Assembly (NCBI GenBank): GCA_012295275.1
Contig: CM022673.1
Coordinates: 22,691,413-22,755,412 of the forward strand
Reading direction: 5' to 3'
DNA from: Chrysomallon squamiferum
Lineage: Eukaryota; Mollusca; Gastropoda; Neomphalida; Peltospiridae
DNA length: 64,000 nucleotides
Shown: one piece after another, positions 28,401 to 40,891 of the stretch
Layout of the letters: every line of letters starts with the position of its first letter
Numbering within the stretch: the stretch's first letter is position 1
Translations under genes and position numbers: made by a program
The notes under the pieces: model-generated
Told to the model about the DNA's origin: nothing
Database searches by the model: none
The model's input: only the letters and a program-made list of their open reading frames with translations

Positions 28401-31400
28401 AATGTGAAAATTGGCTCTTTGATTGCTTTGATGGTAGAAGAGGGAGAAGATTGGAAGAATGTTGAGATTCCAGCTGGTGTGACAGCAACATCAAAGACAG
28501 TGCCAGCTGCAACATATACTGGAGAAACAAGTCTTCTTGCACCAGCTTCTGTATCAACACATACAAAGTATTTTTAAATTTATAATATTTTATTACTATT
28601 TCTAGATGAGTAAATATTTAATGACATTAAAAAGCTCCTTGAAGTGGAAAATGTGTTTCAGAATATAGTATTTTATATAAATGTATGTATTTATGTATTA
28701 ATATATAAGAGCATTAAGAGTATTGTTATTTGTCATTTTTTCATACAAATTCTTATGCTATTCAGATCTATTCTTGCCTATAGTATAGTTCAGAGATAAC
28801 TGGTCCTTCATAAAGACCTGTTAGCTAAAACTGGAGTTATCTATCCTTATTTCGAAAATACTAAAACACTTTGAAGTATTATTGCAATAGTATTACAATG
28901 AAAAGAAAACTACTTTTCCAGCTGGTCTGAATTGATTAATATACCTAAATAAAATTAGCTTTGGAAACTTGGATTTTTGACAATTTTTTAATTGTAAATT
29001 TGGATACAAAAATATTTTAATTTCAGGTGCAACATTGGTCCCTCAGTAAGGAAATTGCTTGAAGAATTTGGTCTACAAGTTGAAGATGTTGCTGCTTCTG
29101 GGCCTCATGGTCATTTACTCAAAGGGTTTGTTTGCTGTCTTATTATTTCATTTGTGTTAAATCAATTTCATCTTGTTTTTCATGTGTTGGTAGCGTGTTT
29201 ATTGCCAATGTTATTCTTCTCTTTAAAGTAATTTTCACATATGATTATATATATTTTTTCATTTTAGTGATGTTTTAAAAATTATTAAATCAAAAAATAT
29301 TAAAAAAATTGAAGCAGAGGGTGGACCAGCTCCTGATAGAGCTTCACCAACAAGTACAATACCTCATACTACAACTTCACCACTTGATGGAGATCCGTAC
29401 ACAGATATACCCAGCAGTAATATGAGGCTGACCATTGCGAAAAGACTTACAGAATCTAAAGTGAATATTTTCATGTTTAATTCTGCAAATCAACTTGCTT
29501 CATCAGTAACTTTGATTTAAAGTATGCTGAGAAATATTGTATAATACAAGGACAAAAAACATTCTTAAAAATATATTTACTTTATTAAAATCACTACAAT
29601 GAGATGGTGTTTTTTAATTACTAAATAACAATTGTTTTGTTTTAGTAGATTGGTAATTGTAGTCCATGAATTGTTCTAATTTTTGGAATATAAACATTCA
29701 AAACACTAAATTGTATTAAATGATCAATGCTACTGGTTTTTTTTTTTTTAAATAAAAGGATAATATATCTTGTATATAATAAGTTAAAGAACCAGTTGAT
29801 ACACATTAGTATATATCATCAGCACTAAATTGTCCTTGTGTATTCATTTAAGAATGTTCTGTTTTTATTTGTCCTTAAGCTTGTATATAAATGTTAACTA
29901 ATATTCATGGAAGTATTTAGCATAAAGAAAAAGGTAGACATATTTTACATTTCTTCTAGTATTTAAAAAACTTTTTAATTTTTTTCATTTCTTTTAAGAC
30001 CACCATACCTCATTCATATGCTACAATAGACTGCAACATCGGATCAGTATCAAAACTGAGAAAACAATTAATAGGTAAGAAATATTCATTTGAATACTGG
30101 AAATTGGAATTAAAAAATGTTTGATTATGTAAAATAATTGCTTGTGAATTTTGTACATTTCAGGTGAAGGTATTAAGATATCTGTGAATGATTTTATAAT
30201 CAAAGCAGCAGCTATAGCATTACAGGTAAATTGCCTGATATTACTATTTTTATATCAGGTTTGCAAAAAATAGAATTAAAAAGGTGAATAGGTGTTACTA
30301 AGATATTTTTATAGCATTTAAATTTCTTTCAGATTATAATAATTTGCTATCAAATATTATAGTGAAGTGTTGTCAAATACGTAAAATGGACAAATTTTGG
30401 ATAAAAAACAAACTTTTGTGCAAAGATAGTTCAGTTAGAATGAAACGTTTAGTATTTCTGCTCATTTTTCTTATTATATTTCCTAATTATTTTTATTTAA
30501 TTTATTAAGGCCAGACATGGTAATGCAAAATCAGTCACAAAACATTTCTTTGACATTTTCAGATTTTAGCTGATTTAGAATGTTTAATGTGACTTTTACA
30601 CAATGAGTAATTCATTTATTGTGAAAACTTAGTTTTATTGTGTAAAAAATGGTCAATAGAAATTGTTGGCTTGCCCATGTTTTCCTTTGATTTTAATAAT
30701 GTTTTATGAAATCAGCAGTAATATATAGGTGAAGAATGTGCCACATGACACATACAATCTAAATCTCTACTTCACACTTAGCACATAAAAAACATATAAA
30801 ATTAGAAATTATTACATTTATTTCTGCTTTTTCAAAGCCATTCAAATAAAGGTTTGGAACAAAGGAGCGAGACCTCCAGATCCAACCAGTGAGAATAGAG
30901 AATAGCTTCTTTGCGACCCTCTGGCCTTCCCACAATTCTTTATTTGCTATTACAGAAACATGTTATATGTAAACAATTTTAACAGCAAACTTCAGTCCAC
31001 TGCTTGTATTTGTGATTTTCTCAGTTTTTAAAAGTTATTACATTGTTATTTATTGCCAAATTAGAAGTGAATATGCCAGGACCTAAATATGTATCGGTAA
31101 AAACTAGGTCAGCACAATTCTCAACAGCTCAACAGAAAAAAGAAATGGTTAATGAAGAGGATTCTAATGGCAATGCTAGTGCTAGTGCATCAAGAAAAGA
31201 AAAAAAGACTGCTGGAAATTTTGTGATGTTGATAAGATGTACTTCAGCTGACCAATTTAATTTTGACTCTTTCTATGGCTTTTTCTCACTGTAGTGACTT
31301 CAACATAATGGTTGTGGGTATGAAATTATGTGAAATAACATTGCCATGAATCCAGAGGAGTGATGCCTTACATGTACCTAAAGTTTCAGGGACATGATAA

Positions 31401-34400
31401 GAAATTTACAGGTTTTTATTTTTTATTTTTGTTTTGAAATATATACATTATGGCTTCATCGTAATCAACTTTTGTAAAATTATAATAGTTTTGCATTTGC
31501 TCAAAAACATCTACTGTATATAAATGTCATGTTTAATTATTAGTATTTACTTTTGAAATTTTGCTTGCTATTTTTATTTTTTTAATTTATTTTTTTAATT
31601 TATATATTTTTGTTAATTTATTATTATCTGTATTTTTGTTAATTTTCATTATATATTGTAAATATATAGATGTTGGGTTTCTGTATGCATGCACATTTCT
31701 GTAACTAATATAGTCATTACTTGTTTGCAAATGCTGAAATTGTTGCAGGAGCCAATATGCTTCAGTGCTCAGCCAGAGTTATCATGAGCTTATGCAGAAA
31801 CAGATACTGATCTGCAAGAAGCATTGGACAGAGGAGAATCACCTGTTGTTGATGTCAGTGTATTTCTCATGATGTCACTTGGACAAAATGGAGTTCCACA
31901 TCACTTTTCAGAGTTGGCATCTGTATTGATGTTTTGACAGGACTTGTTATTGATTATGGAGTCCTTTCAAAATACTATCATGCTTGCGAGATAACTGAAG
32001 CCAAGAATCATTTTACAAGAGCTAGCTGCATGTAAAGAAGAACATGTTCAAGATATTGCACAATCCATCAGTTATCAAGCAAGGCCATTTAGAAAATATA
32101 TTTGGATTTGAGTGATTCTTCTGTATACAAAACTGCCTGTACTTTGGACCAGTGCTGCATATAGAAGGTAAAAAAAATTGGAATGTGTAAATCATGCACA
32201 CAAACACATGGAAAATGCTTTCAGGAAGTTAATGAAAGGATAGAGTCTTGGTGGGATGACCTATAGAAAAGAATTGTGACAGCTTGCATAATTTCTGTAG
32301 GAGTACTGTTTTGCACAAATTGAGAAGTGCAGTATGGAGAGATTTCTATTATTCCATGTCAGCAGATGAAAAACCATAACAGTGTCATTGTCCTGTAGGG
32401 CCAGAAAGGTGTTGTTTTACCAAAAAGCAGTGGCAGCCATAAAGACCAGCCATCATCTACATATGTATCAAGTGATGTTGATTGCAAGATGATTGAAGAG
32501 GCCCTTCTTAAAAGGATTGTCTGTCAAGCACACAGAACATAGAGATCTGCACTTGGTATCCAAAGACAACATTCATGAGTGCAGAGAAGTGGTGCCAGAG
32601 CTGTATCTGTATTTAATTAAGGAGCAAATGAAACAATAATATAACAAAATAATGAAGATAAAAATATATTTTTGTACTACAGTGTCTGGCCTTAAAATAG
32701 GTAGGATGATAATATGTATAAGAAAAAAATAATGATAATAATATGGTTCCAGTAATATTTATATATATTGTAAAAGAAATTTATTTTCAATTATTAATAT
32801 TAATATTTATAAAAATTTTCCACAGAGGGTGCCACAAATAAATGCACTTAGACAAGGTGATACAGTTCAGAGGCTGTCTACTACTGATATATCTGTTGCA
32901 GTTGCTACTGAAAATGGACTTATTACACCAATACTGCAAAATGCTGCAAACCTGGAGGTTAATCAGATTTCATTAAAAGTGAAGGTAGGTAAATATATCG
33001 TGATAAATAATTTTTCATAATTAAAAACCGATTTTTTTTAAGACTAGATTATAATACTTAAAGAAATCCAACTCATTTTGATTGGTTACACATATACTGA
33101 AGATGCCATTTCCTTAGAAAACATATATGACATAATTTTGTTTAAAAGTTAATTTAAATTTAATATTCTTTATTATTTATATATTTGTTATAACTTTTTA
33201 GGAATTGGCCCAGCGAGCCAGAGAGGCAAAATTGGCATTACATGAATTTCAGGGAGGCAGTTTTACGTGAGTATTGTAAATGTATAACTGAAATTTGAAA
33301 AAAGAATTAAAAAAATAATACCAGTAAAACTGTTTTTATTTTTGTCAGTCTAAAACAATATTTAAAGATAAGGAATTCTTCAAAATGGAAATAATTATTA
33401 ATATATACTGAAATCAGTAAAAATGTATCATTAAAAGTTTAAAAACAAAGTTATGAAATGGACATAATGTCATATTATTAAAAAAAAAAAAGGTTGTTAG
33501 TGAAAAAAAAAGGTTTTCAAATTTAGTTTATGTAACACTGATGAGATTATTTTCTTTTTCTTAATAAGATTTTTTTAGAAAAAAAGCGTAAATTCTGTAA
33601 GTTAATAAGTATTATTTTATTGTTATAATCATTGTGATATGCGTTATGTTCAGATGGGGTGGAGGTCATTCCAACTGTCTTGTTGCAGGAGTCATAACCC
33701 CAGGGACTTGTAGCCCTTGGTAAATGACTTGCCTACGTCCACATTTATTTGTTGTGGCATTTATGTCTATGGCTTGATGGGTAATGAGAAACATGTTTGT
33801 GACAAACTTACATTGAAAGGACATGGGTAAAAGTCAACTGACTTTATTTCAAAATTGTCAGCAACCTTCAAATTGCACAGGTATATATATATATATATAT
33901 ACATTTGCTCTTGGAATGAAGGTGAAATGGCTATAGAAGACTACCAGTTATAATTTAGCTTGAAAGTAAAAGTACATGGAAAATTATTACATGATAGATT
34001 GTGTGATGGATGTTACATTTTGTCCATTGGAAGAAGTATCTGTTTCACTGTTGTGATAAAAGCATTTTAAATCATGGTCAAGATCATGATGTTGATTTGA
34101 TGACTTAACTAAACTTTCATAGACATTTAAAATTTACAAATGTATCGATTGTCTTGTAGCAGCATGCTAATTATTCTAAAAGTAATGTTCATCTACTGTC
34201 AAATTGAAGCCAAAAAAGCCAGTCCATGTCATCACCAGCAGTGTCATATTATGCTGCATGTTTACAAAACCATAACATGAAAACCTTTCGTGCAAGTAAA
34301 AAATGTAGATGGTTTCATTCAAATTAATACATGGGAATAGACCAGCCTGGTTTTAATATATCATTTTCTGTCATATTACAGATTTCTGTGGCCTTTTATT

Positions 34401-35351
34401 GAAACCTGTGGTTTTTTATTGAAATCTGTGTTTGACCAAAATCAGAGAAACTTGCCCTCAAGGATCCCCTTCACTGATCAGTGGGGGTCGGGCAGTTTGC
34501 CTTATTATATTTCAGAGTGACACAAGGTCTGCTTTATCTCTCCAGAAGAGAGTTCATTATCACACACACTGAGAAACCCACCAGTCATTAAGATGGATTA
34601 GTTCTTTTTCTATCATGTCAGTAGGATACTGATTTGCACAGAGATGAAGTTGTTCAGAAGTTTCCACTCCATACTCAATGGAAACAAGCAATTTCATTGA
34701 TGTTTCTTGAAAATAGCTCAGGAAATGAACACAGAGAAAGTACTGAAGAATTACAAGAATACGACAGATTTTACAGTTTTTGTTCAGTACAAATAACATA
34801 ATTTCAAACTGAGTGGATTGAAGTATCAACACCAGATTGGGGTAGTAGATTTGAGAGACAATATTTCTATTTTGGGGTAGTCTGTTCCTTTGCATAAAGA
34901 AATAATGAAATTGTTTTTGTTTTCCCTCATTTCTCTTGAGTTATAATTTGAAAGCAGATATGATATATCAGAACTGCATTGATTAAGCCTTTAATCAGAA
35001 TTTTATTTAATCATCATTTCTTATTTTTGTTAACAAATGTGTCTTCCATTTTGTTCATACCATTTCTTTGTTTTTAGGATCTCCAACCTTGGTATGTTTG
35101 GAATAACAGAATTTTCTGCTGTGATAAATCCACCACAGCTTGCTATTCTTGCTATAGGCACATCAAGAGTTGACATAGGAAAGGATAATAAACCTGTAAC
35201 TAAAATGAATGTGACCCTTTCATATGACTGTAGTGTTGTAAATGAAACAGAGGTATTTCAGTTCTTGGAAGTTTTTAGTGAAGTGATGGAGAATCCTAGC
35301 TTAATGGTAATTGGTTCTGATCTCTCAGATAATCAAAGCACCAGTGTTTGA
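25181..35351 (+). CDS. PDHX: PDHX, pyruvate dehydrogenase E3-binding protein (component X)
   Basis: Mitochondrial matrix protein that anchors dihydrolipoamide dehydrogenase (E3) to the E2 core of pyruvate dehydrogenase. Exons: 25181-25304, 26794-26871, 27686-27786, 28383-28567, 29027-29125, 29268-29460, 29999-30074, 30164-30225, 32826-32984, 33202-33266, 35078-35351 (TGA). The total is 1416 nt, 471 residues (human 501). Residues 1-41 are rich in Arg, Ser and Phe with few acidic residues, as in a mitochondrial presequence. A lipoyl domain follows, with the lipoylated Lys in [12 protein letters not shown], then a linker, the E3-binding domain ([17 protein letters not shown] to [10 protein letters not shown]) and the acyltransferase-like core ending [20 protein letters not shown]. 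The E2 active-site motif DHRxxDG is replaced by YDCSVVNET: the catalytic His is gone. This separates it from DLAT and supports the E3BP assignment. Three introns carry transposon debris or unexplained sequence. Candidate poly(A) signal AATAAA at 35505-35510. Confidence 0.95.
25385..26015 (-). mobile_element. 5'-truncated LINE remnant with RNase H end and 3' tail, in PDHX intron 1
   Basis: The minus strand reads through the C-terminal part of a non-LTR retrotransposon ORF2. An RNase H-like end ([20 protein letters not shown]) is followed by [20 protein letters not shown], then, after a frameshift, [20 protein letters not shown] and a CEHC zinc-type motif. Stop codons show it is dead. Downstream on the minus strand lie CCTGACACCCAATAGCCGA, a (TA)n/(TTA)n run (25438-25481) and GTGTCGTTAAACATTCATT. 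I recognise this 3' module from abundant mollusc interspersed repeats (from memory, not searched). The region is richer in CpG than the surrounding intron. Confidence 0.72.
31043..32640 (+). mobile_element. Decayed Mutator-like DNA transposon in PDHX intron 8
   Basis: The intron between PDHX exons 30164-30225 and 32826-32984 carries broken coding sequence in shifting frames. Recognisable blocks are [18 protein letters not shown] (about 31940-32000), [10 protein letters not shown] (about 32190), CHCPVGPE-like sequence (about 32390-32405), then STQNIE and [11 protein letters not shown] (about 32525-32590). This order is what I know from the Mutator-like transposase family common in mollusc and cnidarian genomes. 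The short frame beginning [20 protein letters not shown] at 31073 looks like its N-terminus. Terminal inverted repeats were not identified. Family assignment is from memory of motif order. Confidence 0.55.
33267..35077. other. Last PDHX intron, with an unassigned GC-richer stretch
   Basis: This intron is 1.8 kb. From about 33640 to 34900 the composition is less AT-rich than the other introns, and a 111-codon frame is open on the minus strand (34895-34560; it contains [20 protein letters not shown] and ends NDWWVSQCV). I do not recognise the protein. The stretch may be an old mobile element. A short (AT)n run lies at about 33883-33901. Confidence 0.4.
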
Positions 35352-36759
35352 CTATAATTTATTTTGTGATATCCTATTAGAAGAGGTGCATAGTAACTTA
35401 AGAAATTGTGGTTATAGATTTCAAGTCTTACTGGTGTGGGATCTTTTAGTTTATTATTTTGTTATTGTTATGTAGTAATTATTTGGAATATCTATTTTTG
35501 TCTGAATAAAAGAACAGATAATTATCATTTAAAAAAATAAATAAATAACATTCATTTGCTAATCTAATAAACAGGAAGCAATCTGAGTAGAATAAATTTA
35601 AGTGAAACAAATAAATGTCTGAACCATTATAGAAATACAGTGACTGAAACTTTATGATTGCCCAGTCAAACTGAAAATAATCAAAAGTAATTCTAATGTT
35701 AACTTAGACATTTATTTTTTAAACCCCAAACATGTTGTTAAATCTACAGGTGCTTTAAACTTGCTAAGCACATTTTTCTCTGCAAGTCTCTAAACATAAT
35801 GTTTTGGCAGTTTGCATATGATATTATAGATATGATATGAAGTAATAATAATAAATATTTTGAACAATATAGTCTTATGAGTAAGAAATCCTATTAACTG
35901 TTGTGTTATTAGATTAATTTGTACTGTTATGTGACTGTTCAATTTTAAGTTAGTTTTCAAAGTAATTGTTTACATTTCATGTTATTGTTTATGCATATCC
36001 TATTAAAATTGTAATAAAATATTTTGTTGTTATTTTTAAACAATTTTTGTTTGGCATGTTTTGTTTAGATTGTTATTTGGAATGAGATAATTAAATAAAA
36101 CCTACATTTTTTCTAATTGTTTTGGTAAACAATAATAATGAAAAAATATCCTTTCTTTAAAAAAAAAAAATATTATTTTTATTAAATTAATAAAAGTAAC
36201 ATTTTTTTTTTTTTTCTAAATTATTTAACTTAATTTTATTATTATTTATTTTATTTTATTATTATTAAAGAGGTAAAAAAAAAAAAAAGTCAGTACTTGT
36301 AATTGTTTTAAATACACATTTATTGTTAAATGTATTTGACTATTTGTGAGATATTTAGTTTACTATTATACAGGAATAATTGCTCTGAGTATAGCAGACC
36401 TTTTTTTTTTTTTTTCTAAATAAAAAAAAAATAAAAGGTGACATAGAACATTTTTTAAACTTCCTAATTAGGAAATTATATAATTAGAATAACATATTAA
36501 AAAAATGATGTTATTCTCAATCTAGCTTATCATCAGTTCTTGTCTATTGTACAAGACTGGCATGTTCTAAATAAAGACAATGGTAACATTTTGAGAGAAA
36601 AAATAATGCCTTAAGAAAATGTAAATGATTTTAGTCTTTAGGTGCAAAGAATAAATGAACATACCAGTGATAATTGTTTAGCAACAAATATTGATAGTTT
36701 CACATCAGACACTCTCAACAACAAACGTGGAATTTAGAACACTATTTTTTAGTTACCAA

Positions 36760-36799
<40 letters not shown>

Positions 36800-38295
36800 C
36801 AGCAATAATAATTTAAAAAAATTAAAATAATAATAAATAAATAACAAAGTAATAAAACATAATAATTTGTAAAGGAAGCCTTTTATGTAACAGCCTGCTA
36901 GCTGTTTTTATTGTTCATTTTGCAGCTGGTTCAGTACATAATGGAGTGCATTCTTAACACAACACTAGTTTTGGAGATTTTTGCGTTTGCTGATAAACTA
37001 GCACAAATATTGATAGGTCTGTTTTATGGGTTACAAAATCATTAAAAATAGAACACTTGGATGATTTTACTCAAGAATGATTAAAGCAATATTATGTTGT
37101 GCAATTAATGGCCATCAATACACCAAAATTGTTCATTTCTCATTAAAGTCAATGCTTCAAAATTGCTTTCGAGACTGACGAAAGAAAAGACATCTGAATT
37201 CCCCAGATTTCTATCAAAATCAAAAAAAAAAAAAAATTAATTAAATAATAATAATAAATAAATAAAATAAAATAATTAAGGTTTTGTGACTATTGTTATA
37301 TTTAAAAATCCGAGGTGATGTTGATATTACCACATACCTTTTATTCAAGGTAATTTGTATCTAGTTGACCTTGCCTACATATTTTCTGGTGAAGATCTGG
37401 TATGAATAACTATACAGTATACTATTTTGGTTCCGTAACAGGTTTAGTAACGGAAAAACAGACAAATCTGGGTTAGCGATCGTATCAACAGTATTGCGCG
37501 GAATTGCTGCTGTTAATAGAAGTTATGTCTCAAGAGATGTTTAAAAAATTGTCAGTACATACAGAAAGAAAATGGTGTGAATTTTAACGCCGTGCTGTAC
37601 TGTATACATCCAGTCCAAACCTTTACTCTGTTACAGACATAACAGAGCTGCCAAAGAATCCCCAAAACATGAAGATGTGTTCAAGTGTCTTCTGTTTTCT
37701 CGAAAGCTACTGATCTTTCATTCTCTACTCATCCAGATTACACGTATGTCACTAAATTTCCAAAATGGAACATTCTGACGAAGTTGAAATAATGAAGTAA
37801 ATCACACTGATTTGTAGTCCGGTTTTGGCTTGAGAATCTCAGTAATCGCCGCTGTTTAAATCTCATTAAACCTCAGATTACGTCAGAGAATGAATGAAAG
37901 TTATTATTGTTGAACAAATTTTGGACATATTATTTAATTTATTTATTTTTAATTTTTTGGTAGTTTTTGTCATAACATGCATGGTAAGCGAATATTTTTC
38001 TTAATTAATTTTAAAAGTAATAGTGTCTTAAAATAGTGATGTAGGAAGATGATCTATTTTCTGTTAAAGCTGAACGAACACATTTATTTATCATTAAAAT
38101 ATTGGTGTTTATAATGATTCATTCATTTTATCATTTACATAATGAGATGGAAAAAAAAAAAAAAAAAAAATTCCAAGGAAAAATGAAACTAAAACTGAGG
38201 CCTTTAATATGAATATACTATATTCATATATTATATAGAGAAAAGTAAGATATTTAATGTCCACGTTCATAAACATATGATATACTAGAACTCGT
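35352..38295. other. PDHX 3' UTR and spacer between convergent genes
   Basis: No coding exon seen. It contains candidate PDHX poly(A) signals (35505-35510, and another near 36013), long homopolymers including an uninterrupted run of 38 T at 36762-36799, poly(A) at about 36278-36288, and A- and AAT-rich runs near 37225-37275. A candidate poly(A) signal for the minus-strand fibrinogen-domain gene lies at 38083-38088. The less AT-rich part, 37430-37900, shows no recognisable frame. Confidence 0.55.
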
Positions 38296-40837
38296 CTAAC
38301 CATTTCGCTGCAGTTTTAAAACTGCTTTTCTTAACGACTGATCAATATTTGGCCAGTAAATATCATCAGGTGCTCTTACATGCTTTTCTAAATCTTTATA
38401 TCCTCCATGATAATATCGTCCATTAAAATTAGCATTACGGACACACGTAGAAAACCACCAGCCGCAATGAAATTGAACCGCGCAGTTCACGCGCATGTCT
38501 GGTTGCATTTTATCCCATGTGACAAAAGTTCCTGCGTGTACCCTAAGTCCACTTCCGCCAAATCCTTTGTATTCATAATAATCTTCAGGAACGTTCAGTT
38601 TATAAAACATAGATTCATTATCGATGCGGAAAAATGCACTTTCGGAAAAATAATGTCTGCTAACATCTTGCGGGTTGTTAGGATCTCTCCAGTCCCACAT
38701 ATCTATTCCAAGTTTGTACGATGCTTGATTCGTTATCAAATAAATCTTTTCGTTACCAAGCCAAAATTCTCCGGCTAAATCGCCAAAACCATCCTTGTAT
38801 TCGTCCCAGGTCCTGTAAAAGTCGACAAAACCATTAACACGTTTTTGTATCAGAGTCCACGCTTTATGGTCAGAAAATTCACAGAGAACAGGAAAATTCT
38901 CACGGGTGTTGTTTGGACGGATTTGATACGTTCCATTATGATTGTATCCAAATCTGAGAAGGTCGTCGCAATCTGTAAAACAATAAATAAATAAATAAAT
39001 AAATAAATAAACGACATCGGAACGTAAACATTATTTTTACATTTATTATAATTATTAGTGGTACAACACAATACTGAGGTTTAAAATTAATATTATTTAA
39101 GTTACAATTCTTCGAAAAATATGATTAATATAGTGATTCCATGCAAATGAAACCCGTGACAGTATTCATAAAAATGAACATGAACAACAACAACAACAAC
39201 AACAACATATTCAAATTTTATATAAAAGATAATAACAGAAATAATAATAAAATAAATACTGAACTTTAGAAACTGTATTTATTATTTAGTTTTATTATAT
39301 CGTTTATTTTTTCAACTGTGAGAGAAAGTTTATTATATATATACATTTTTGCCTGAAGATGTTGATGAGTAATGTATATCGAGTGAATAACATGATAATT
39401 TGCGATTTCTAAACATTTTGAGAAAAAAGTATCACGGATACACATCTGAAAATCAATAATACGAATATAAATATAACCTAATTTAAAAGACAATAACGAA
39501 TTTAAATATGGTTTATTTTACAGTAATTCGTAACAAGTGCAAAATATAGGTAAACCAAATTTTTGTTTGTTTGTTTGTTTTGTTTTGTTTTTTGTGTTAT
39601 TGACTTTGGCAAAGTGTTTGAAGCATCTCCAGAAATATTGATGTGTTGCACATAGATCGCCACGTATTACATTCGCGACGATATATTTCAGCGATATAGA
39701 TACAAACAACGTTCTCAAGAAAAATCCTGATGGTATCTGTTCAAGTTTGGCAAGAACATGCAGAAATTTGGATAAAAGATAGATTATTTCAGTATTATAT
39801 AACACTTTGGAGAATGGAAGCATTGTTGTCTGGAAATTAACTAATACAAACAAACAAAGCACGCCATAGAAAGATGTCTGCTATATTTACATTTGAGATT
39901 ATATTACTGTATCACGTAATTAAAAACATCAGAGAAAGGGAATTTTAGAATAAATAGCAGTTCCACATCAAAATACTAACATGGCTAGAACTGAACTATT
40001 AAAGGGCAACGTTAGGGTTCAGCTTACTGAAAACGGAGTTTGATTGTCAAATCAGCCGTTAATAAGCGTGCACCAAAATTAATGGCGTTAGATGGTGCGG
40101 GTTATCAGTGTATTAAAGCACCACACTCTCTATTTATTTTAGGATTTGAATATTCTCTGTTTTATGTATGTCTGATTAGATTCCACATAGACAATATTCG
40201 GGAACGCACCTATGCTGGAAGACAAAGTCCAGTCACAACGTCACAAAACCACACCAGATGCCGCAGTCGAGACTCGAATGTAGTATGGCACATATTCGCT
40301 CGCCCTACAAAGACGGTCGACGCTCCAGTTCGGCCATCAAGACAACCAGAGAGAAATTATCTCTAGGAGGACCGGCGGGGCGATAAGATGATAAGTACTG
40401 GAAAGGAACCATATGACGAAACAGCAAGATGTGGAATCAACAAGTTGAGGTTTTGGACTAGCCATGGAACATTTCGGCAGCACAGTGATAATGACATGTT
40501 ACTGCTGTATGTTATGTCTGTATACTGGCATTATGTTTTAAACAGACGCTTACACAAACACATATATGTTTGTATGTGTACGTATCATACTCTATAATAT
40601 ATTTAAATCTCACTCTTCTTAAAAGAGGCGAAATTAAAATTTATGAATTTTTTTTACAACTATTTAAAATAGAACTGTTTAGGGTATGAACTTATTACAC
40701 CTATTGCGTGGTTATACCACATATCTTCTCAGATGTTGCCTGAAAGATGAAACTACCTAAAACATTCTCTGGGCTATCCTGAACGGAATGAGATGGCATA
40801 AATTATTTATTTATTAATTTGTATTATTATAATTATA

Positions 40838-40891
<54 letters not shown>

